Source: Paracoccaceae bacterium
GTDB lineage: Bacteria > Pseudomonadota > Alphaproteobacteria > Rhodobacterales > Rhodobacteraceae
DNA length: 10,797 nt
Assembly: GCA_027069385.1 (NCBI GenBank)
Contig: JALXER010000365.1
Span: forward strand, 1-10,797
Reading direction: 5' to 3'
The position numbers and the translations under genes are program-made. The notes below the pieces were generated by a model that did not search any database, was not told where the DNA came from, and was given only the letters and a program-made list of their open reading frames with translations. Below, one piece after another: positions 6,407-10,797 of this stretch. Position 1 is the first letter of the stretch. Each line of letters begins with the position of its first letter.

Positions 6407-6856
6407 ATGGAAACACAGTTCCGTAAGCTTAGTAATGACTGGAATGCAGATCCGAATGCTCCTGTGCCCCAATACAAATTCACAGGAGACTCACTTCTGG
6501 TGCGGTTTAGGCCAAACAAATTCAAGTACCCCGATTTTTCTCGGCGGAATTATTTATACTTGGTGTTTGTAGGTTGTTCGCGGTTTCGGTTTACACCAAT
6601 AAATGATCACGCATGGTATGCAGGAGATTGTCGTTTTAGCAAGCTGGCACCCGAATGGGGTGAGTTTTATCAAGTTGACGGCGACTTTAGGGAAGAACAA
6701 GAAAATACACCGTGGATAAACAAAGGTCCAATAATAGCTTCAAGTAATAACTACCTGTTTTACTTTAGGGATGAGACCCTGGAATGCTCAGCCTTGATGT
6801 GGAAGCTAGAAAAAGATGAAATGCCCGATGGGGTTTTTAAGGATCCGTTTCCATGA
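6407..6856 (+). CDS. Unrecognised 149-residue cytoplasmic protein, AT-rich gene between mccB and mccA
   Basis: I do not recognise this protein. The frame is intact, starts 6 bases after mccB, and lacks a signal peptide or membrane segment. It is rich in aromatic residues (W12, W70, W84, W103, W132; many F and Y) with three cysteines (C57, C75, C127). Its middle has a distinctive block INDHAWYAGDCRFSKLAPEW (65-84), then GEFYQVDGDF, and near the end NNYLFYFRDETLEC (114-127). Such beta-strand-like alternation suggests a small compact fold. By hand count the stretch 6421-6840 is about 43% GC against 60-67% in two 60-base samples of mccB and mccA, and it uses A/T-ending codons its neighbours avoid. 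The start is constrained by an in-frame stop just upstream, though GAGG abuts the ATG directly, leaving CAGGA (6391-6395) as a better-spaced ribosome site. An accessory role for the carboxylase is only a guess from position. Confidence 0.75.
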   Translation: METQFRKLSNDWNADPNAPVPQYKFTGDSLLVRFRPNKFKYPDFSRRNYLYLVFVGCSRFRFTPINDHAWYAGDCRFSKLAPEWGEFYQVDGDFREEQENTPWINKGPIIASSNNYLFYFRDETLECSALMWKLEKDEMPDGVFKDPFP

Positions 6857-6902
6857 AATGCTTTGTTCACATAATAATACCTAGCGCACAAGATACGTGT
6901 TT

Positions 6903-6908
6903 AAGGAA
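6903..6908 (+). promoter_or_regulatory. Ribosome binding site AAGGAA for mccA
   Basis: AAGGAA lies 9 bases before the ATG at 6918 and favours it over a GTG at 6897 that would add seven residues not expected in the family. The surrounding gap, 6857-6917, is only about one-third GC by hand count. No convincing promoter was found in it. Confidence 0.65.
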
Positions 6909-6917
6909 TACAAAACC

Positions 6918-8843
6918 ATGTTCACTAAAATCCTGATCGCCAACCGGGGTGAAATTGCTTGTCGGGTTATCGACAGCGCGCGCAGAATGGGCGTGGCCAC
7001 GGTCGCGGTGTATTCGGATGCAGACCGGAGCGCCAAACATGTGGCCATGGCTGATCAAGCCGTGCGGCTTGGGCCGCCGCCGGTAACCGAGAGCTATCTG
7101 CTTGGCAAAAGGCTGGTGGAGGCGGCGTTGTCCACCGGCGCGCAGGCGATCCATCCGGGCTATGGGTTTCTGTCGGAAAACCCCGAATTCGTCGAAATGG
7201 TACAGGCAGCGGGGCTGGCATTTATCGGGCCGTCTGCCAGTGCGATACGGGCCATGGGGCTGAAAGACGCGGCCAAGGCGTTGATGGAGGAAGCGGGCGT
7301 GCCGGTGGTGCCGGGCTATCATGGCGACAATCAGGATGACGCTTTTCTGGCCGCCAAGGCCGATGAAATCGGTTATCCGGTGCTGATCAAGGCCGTCGCC
7401 GGTGGCGGCGGCAAAGGGATGCGCCGCGTTGACTGTGCCTCTGCATTTGCCGATGCCTTATCCGCGGCGCGCGGCGAGGGTCGTGCCAGTTTCAACAACG
7501 GATCAGTGCTGATCGAAAAGTATGTGCAAAACCCCCGCCATATCGAAATTCAGGTGTTCGGCGATAATCACGGGCAGGCCATCCACCTGTTCGAACGCGA
7601 TTGTTCGCTGCAGCGTCGCCACCAAAAGGTGATCGAGGAAGCCCCTGCGCCGGGCATGACCGACGCCATGCGTCAGGCCATGGGCGACGCCGCCGTAACC
7701 GCCGCCAAGGCGATCGGATACAGCGGCGCGGGCACCATCGAATTTATCGTTGACGGCTCTGACGGGCTGCACCCTGACCGGTTCTGGTTCATGGAGATGA
7801 ACACCCGCCTTCAGGTCGAACATCCGGTGACCGAGGCCATCACCGGCGTTGATCTGGTCGAATGGCAGTTGCGCGTTGCGGCGGGTGAACCGTTGCCCGC
7901 GCGCCAGTCCGACCTGTCGATCAACGGGCACGCCTTCGAGGCGCGCATCTATGCCGAGGACGTCCCGGCGGGGTTCCTGCCCGCCACGGGGCAGCTGGCG
8001 CATCTGCACTTTCCCGACCATGCCCGCATTGACAGCGGCGTGCGTCAGGGCGACGGGATCAGCCCGTTCTATGACCCGATGATCGCCAAGCTGACCACCC
8101 ATGCGCCCGACCGCGCGGCGGCACTGGGTCGCTTGCACGCGGCCTTGCACGATACGCGGATTATCGGCACCACCACCAATATCGCCTTTCTGGCCGCGCT
8201 GACCCGTCAGGCGGATTTCGCCGCGGGCAAGGTCGATACCGGCCTGATAGAGCGCCATCTGGATGCGTTGATCGCCGAACCGGAACCGCCCTTTGCCCTG
8301 CACGCGCTGGCGGCCATCGGGGCGCGGGACTGGGGCGACGGGTTTACCCTTTGGGAACCGATGCGCCAGCAAGTGCGGCTAAGCAGCGGGGATTACTGGG
8401 TTTCTTGCCTTGGCAATGATCGCTTTCACGTTACCCAAGACGACCAAAACCTGCACATTACCGTGCTGGAACGCGCACCGCGCTGGCGCATAGAGGTAGC
8501 GGGCAGCGTGCAGCAGGCGCAGGTTACCCGCGCTGGCAACACTGTTCAGGCCTCGCTGGCGGGGGCCACCCTGACCGCGCAAATCCTCGATCCGCTCGAT
8601 AGCGGCGCGACCAAAGAGGCGGACGGCAACGCGCTGGTTTCTCCGATGCCCGGACTGGTAAAATCGGTCAGCGCCCAAGCGGGCGAGCGGGTGACCCAGG
8701 GCGCGGCCCTGATCATTATGGAAGCGATGAAGATGGAACACACCCTGCGCGCGCCCTTTGACGGCGTGGTGGCCGAGGTGCTAACCCGAACCGGTGCGCA
8801 GGTCGAAAGCGGCGTTACCCTGTTGCGGATGGAGGAACCATGA
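6918..8843 (+). CDS. mccA: 3-methylcrotonyl-CoA carboxylase alpha (biotin carboxylase/biotin carrier) subunit
   Basis: The subunit carboxylates its own biotin with ATP and bicarbonate and hands the CO2 to the beta subunit. It has 641 residues from the ATG at 6918. The biotin carboxylase part opens with FTKILIANRGEIACRVI and carries the HPGYGFLSEN motif (79-88). The ATP-grasp glycine loop AGGGGKGMR is at 161-169, and the conserved FMEMNTRLQVEHPVTE spans 291-306. A linker domain of about 450-570 follows, as in methylcrotonyl and propionyl types. The C-terminal biotinyl domain has VSPMPGLV (574-581) and EAMKMEH, with biotinylated Lys at 605. Family motifs alone leave propionyl-CoA carboxylase possible; pairing with mccB, ivd and HMG-CoA lyase settles the assignment. 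A biotin ligase would act on it from elsewhere. Its stop overlaps the next start as ATGA (8840-8843). Confidence 0.94.
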   Translation: MFTKILIANRGEIACRVIDSARRMGVATVAVYSDADRSAKHVAMADQAVRLGPPPVTESYLLGKRLVEAALSTGAQAIHPGYGFLSENPEFVEMVQAAGLAFIGPSASAIRAMGLKDAAKALMEEAGVPVVPGYHGDNQDDAFLAAKADEIGYPVLIKAVAGGGGKGMRRVDCASAFADALSAARGEGRASFNNGSVLIEKYVQNPRHIEIQVFGDNHGQAIHLFERDCSLQRRHQKVIEEAPAPGMTDAMRQAMGDAAVTAAKAIGYSGAGTIEFIVDGSDGLHPDRFWFMEMNTRLQVEHPVTEAITGVDLVEWQLRVAAGEPLPARQSDLSINGHAFEARIYAEDVPAGFLPATGQLAHLHFPDHARIDSGVRQGDGISPFYDPMIAKLTTHAPDRAAALGRLHAALHDTRIIGTTTNIAFLAALTRQADFAAGKVDTGLIERHLDALIAEPEPPFALHALAAIGARDWGDGFTLWEPMRQQVRLSSGDYWVSCLGNDRFHVTQDDQNLHITVLERAPRWRIEVAGSVQQAQVTRAGNTVQASLAGATLTAQILDPLDSGATKEADGNALVSPMPGLVKSVSAQAGERVTQGAALIIMEAMKMEHTLRAPFDGVVAEVLTRTGAQVESGVTLLRMEEP

Positions 8844-9484
8844 TCAAACTACACCATTGCCACGAGAGCCGGTCCCAGCGGGTGCTGTGGATGCTCTATG
8901 AACTGGGGCTGGATTTCGAATTGGTGGTGCATCCGTTTGACCATTCCCTGCGTAGCCCCGAATATCTGGCCGTGCATCCGGCGGGGCGGGTGCCGGCGCT
9001 GGAAATCGACGGAACGGTGATTTTCGAAAGTCTGGCGGCGCTGCAATATCTGGCGGCGCGCCATCCCGAAGCGGGGTTGGGCCATGATGCGGGCAATGCC
9101 GACTGGCTCAACTGGCTGAACTATGCCGAAACCGTTTCGCAGCACGCGGCGGCGCTGACCCAGCAACATGTGGTGATCTACGAGGACGCCATGCGCTCGC
9201 CGACCGTTTGCAAGCTCGAACCGTTGCGGCTGGCCAAGGTTTACGGCGCGATCGAGGCGCGGCTGGAAGAGCGCGAATACCTGCTCGACCATTTCTCGGC
9301 CGCCGATATCGGCGTGGTGCAGGCGCTGTATATGGCGGCGCATTTTGCGCGGCTTGGGCCGTTTCCGCGGCTGTTTGACTATTTCCAACGGCTGACCGCG
9401 CGACCCGCCTTTCTGAAAACCCTGCCCGCCGAGGGCGAGGACCGCCTGTATGACAAACCGTTCTATGAGTTGCCAAATGGCTGA
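8840..9484 (+). CDS. Glutathione S-transferase family protein
   Basis: The product has 214 residues, the usual length for a soluble two-domain GST. The N-terminal thioredoxin-like part has a possible active-site Ser in HESRSQRVLW (8-17), the cis-proline motif VPAL (51-54), and the glutathione-contacting ES (63-64). The C-terminal half is helical, with the DHFSAADIGVV stretch matching the conserved N-capping/helix-6 region ('SxAD') of GSTs. The start overlaps the mccA stop (ATGA) and its end overlaps the HMG-CoA lyase start, so it is translated as part of the leucine operon. Pathway intermediates such as 3-methylcrotonyl-CoA and 3-methylglutaconyl-CoA are alpha,beta-unsaturated thioesters, so a protective or thiol-adduct role is conceivable, but that is inference. 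Substrate unknown. Confidence 0.88.
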   Translation: MIKLHHCHESRSQRVLWMLYELGLDFELVVHPFDHSLRSPEYLAVHPAGRVPALEIDGTVIFESLAALQYLAARHPEAGLGHDAGNADWLNWLNYAETVSQHAAALTQQHVVIYEDAMRSPTVCKLEPLRLAKVYGAIEARLEEREYLLDHFSAADIGVVQALYMAAHFARLGPFPRLFDYFQRLTARPAFLKTLPAEGEDRLYDKPFYELPNG

Positions 9485-10352
9485 ATTTGTACGCATATTC
9501 GAGATGGGCCCGCGTGATGGGCTGCAAAACGAGGCGGCGCAAATCGCCACGGCCGACAAGATCGCGCTGGTGGATAGGCTGTCGGAATGCGGGTTTGACC
9601 ATATAGAGGTGACCAGCTTTGTATCCCCCAAATGGGTGCCGCAAATGGCCGATGCGGCGCAGGTGCTGGCCGGAATTTCGCGCCGTGACGGTGTTGCCTA
9701 TACGGCCCTGACCCCCAATATGCGCGGCTATGCGGGGGCGCGCGCGGCACGCGCCAACGAAGTGGCGGTTTTCGGTTCGGCGTCAGAGGGGTTTAGCCAG
9801 CGCAATATCAATTGCTCGATCACCGAAAGTCTGGAGCGCTTTGCCCCGCTGCTGAAGGCGGCGGTGGCTGACGGCATTGCGGTGCGCGGCTATGTGTCCT
9901 GCGTCACCGACTGCCCCTATGACGGGGCGGTGGCCCCTGAAATGGTGGCACGGGTGGCGCGGGCGTTGCTTGATATGGGCTGTTACGAAATTTCACTGGG
10001 CGATACCATCGGCGCGGCGGCGCCGGACAGCACCGGTGCGATGCTAGACGCGGTGCTGGCACTGGTGCCGGTCGAGCGGCTGGCCGGGCATTTTCATGAT
10101 ACCAAGGGGCGGGCGCTCGACAATATCAAGGTGGCGCTGGCGCGCGGGGTGCGGGTGTTTGACAGCGCTATCGGCGGGCTGGGTGGCTGCCCCTATGCGC
10201 CCGGCGCGGCGGGTAATGTGGATACGATAGCGGTGGCAAGGATGCTCGAAACGCTTGGCTATGATAGCGGACTGGACATGGCCGCGCTGGTGCGGGCCGC
10301 TGATTTTGCGCAAGGACTGGTGGGGGCGCCGCGCCTGCCAAAGGAGGGTTAA
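9477..10352 (+). CDS. mvaB: Hydroxymethylglutaryl-CoA lyase
   Basis: The enzyme cleaves HMG-CoA to acetyl-CoA and acetoacetate, the last step of leucine breakdown. It has 291 residues from the ATG at 9477, a TIM-barrel HMGL-like protein. Motifs are EMGPRDGLQNE (9-19; R13 and D14 substrate/metal), EVTSFVSPKWVPQMAD (44-59), the metal-binding HFHDT (H205, H207), and the signature DSAIGGLGGCPYAPGAAGN (229-247) with catalytic Cys at 238. The start is uncertain. An in-frame ATG at 9450 has the better-placed ribosome site (GAGGA, 9437-9441, 8 bases ahead) and would add nine residues. I prefer 9477 because family members usually begin a few residues before the GPRDGLQNE motif. Either way it overlaps the GST gene, by 8 bases from 9477. 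The crotonase gene follows with no gap. Confidence 0.93.
   Translation: MAEFVRIFEMGPRDGLQNEAAQIATADKIALVDRLSECGFDHIEVTSFVSPKWVPQMADAAQVLAGISRRDGVAYTALTPNMRGYAGARAARANEVAVFGSASEGFSQRNINCSITESLERFAPLLKAAVADGIAVRGYVSCVTDCPYDGAVAPEMVARVARALLDMGCYEISLGDTIGAAAPDSTGAMLDAVLALVPVERLAGHFHDTKGRALDNIKVALARGVRVFDSAIGGLGGCPYAPGAAGNVDTIAVARMLETLGYDSGLDMAALVRAADFAQGLVGAPRLPKEG
10342..10347 (+). promoter_or_regulatory. Ribosome binding site AGGAGG supporting a GTG start
   Basis: A full AGGAGG lies at the end of the HMG-CoA lyase gene, 5 bases before a GTG that directly follows its TAA stop. It supports GTG 10353 as the start of the next gene. Confidence 0.75.
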
Positions 10353-10797
10353 GTGGAAACAATACGGATTGAAAAGGACGATCGGGGGGTGGCGGTGCTG
10401 GCCCTGACAAGGCCCGAGAAACACAACGCCCTGTCGCCGCAAATGATCGACGACCTGACCGTGGCGGCTGCGCAACTGGGGGGCGATGACAGCGTGCGGG
10501 TGGTGATCCTGACCGGCACCGGTGCCAGCTTTTGTGCCGGTGGCGATCTGGGCTGGATGAAAGAACAGATGGGTGCCAGCCGAACGCAACGCATGGATGA
10601 AGCGCGCAAGCTGGCGCAGATGTTACGGGCGTTGAACGAGTTGCCCAAGCCGCTGATCGGGCGCGTGCAAGGCAATGCGTTTGGTGGCGGCGTCGGGCTG
10701 ATCTCGATCTGTGATGTGGCCATTGCTGTTGAAGGGGCCAGGCTAGGCCTGACCGAAACGCGGCTGGGGCTGATCCCGGCGACGATCTCTCCGTATG
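10353..10797 (+). CDS. liuC: 3-methylglutaconyl-CoA hydratase-like enoyl-CoA hydratase (cut by window end)
   Basis: The enzyme hydrates 3-methylglutaconyl-CoA to HMG-CoA, the step between the carboxylase and the lyase. The 148 residues visible are the N-terminal half or more of a crotonase-fold protein of usual length about 260. The start is GTG at 10353, right after the lyase stop. Visible are RPEKHNALS (20-28), the oxyanion-hole ASFCAGGDLGWMK (58-70), the second oxyanion glycine region GNAFGGGVGLISICD, and GLTETRLGLIPATISPY, where the TET glutamate is the likely catalytic acid/base. The LGLIPATISPY ending is a hallmark I associate with bacterial methylglutaconyl-CoA hydratases of leucine operons rather than short-chain fatty acid hydratases. 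The assignment also rests on the operon. The C-terminus lies beyond the window. Confidence 0.87.
   Translation, partial: METIRIEKDDRGVAVLALTRPEKHNALSPQMIDDLTVAAAQLGGDDSVRVVILTGTGASFCAGGDLGWMKEQMGASRTQRMDEARKLAQMLRALNELPKPLIGRVQGNAFGGGVGLISICDVAIAVEGARLGLTETRLGLIPATISPY

Noticed and set aside
6383..6907. Similar short sequences (GTGTTCAGGA and GTGTTTAAGGA) on either side of the AT-rich gene as target-site duplications
   Set aside because: The match is short and imperfect, overlaps ribosome-site sequence expected there anyway, and no transposase or inverted ends are present.
6897..6917. GTG at 6897 as the start of mccA
   Set aside because: The ATG at 6918 has AAGGAA at fitting distance and places FTKILIANRGEIA at the N-terminus, as usual for biotin carboxylases; the extra seven residues lie in the AT-rich leader.
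6857..6917. Promoter for mccA in the AT-rich gap
   Set aside because: TTGTTC (6863-6868) has no acceptable -10 at 16-18 bases; AT-richness alone is not evidence for a promoter.
8849..9631. 260-residue minus-strand frame opposite the GST and lyase genes
   Set aside because: It is antisense to two well-supported enzymes and shows no domain or ribosome-site support.

Overview
The window reads as chromosomal DNA of an alphaproteobacterium, most likely a Rhodobacterales/Rhodobacteraceae member. The grounds are the GC-rich coding style, tightly packed and overlapping genes, and the character of the leucine-catabolism enzymes. This taxonomic call is inference from style; no rRNA or other marker is present.

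Left edge (1-1563): two divergent genes separated by only 36 bp. On the minus strand, running off the left edge, is a DUF4198-type exported protein. On the plus strand is a HupE/UreJ-like membrane protein that starts at TTG. Both carry a signal peptide predicted to leave a mature N-terminus of His-Glu, and together they look like a metal-handling (nickel/cobalt or similar) transport pair.

Rest of the window (1564-10797): a plus-strand leucine/isovalerate degradation operon. A 54-bp gap with a perfect 20-bp palindrome precedes ivd (isovaleryl-CoA dehydrogenase). The carboxylase beta subunit (mccB) and biotin-carrying alpha subunit (mccA), a glutathione S-transferase-like gene, HMG-CoA lyase and a 3-methylglutaconyl-CoA hydratase-like crotonase (cut by the right edge) follow. 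Together the enzymes run isovaleryl-CoA -> 3-methylcrotonyl-CoA -> 3-methylglutaconyl-CoA -> HMG-CoA -> acetyl-CoA + acetoacetate. Several junctions are ATGA overlaps (ivd/first small gene, fourth small gene/mccB, mccA/GST), which supports one co-translated unit.

Three things in the operon are not explained by the pathway. The first is a run of four small exported cysteine-containing proteins between ivd and mccB. Three share a six-cysteine framework resembling the LprI/DUF1311 family, and the fourth is a divergent form lacking the middle two cysteines. The second is an AT-rich, unrecognised cytoplasmic 149-residue gene wedged between mccB and mccA. The third is the embedded GST-like gene. 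No RNA genes, CRISPR arrays, insertion sequences or convincing terminators were seen, and no stretch over 300 bases lacks a gene.
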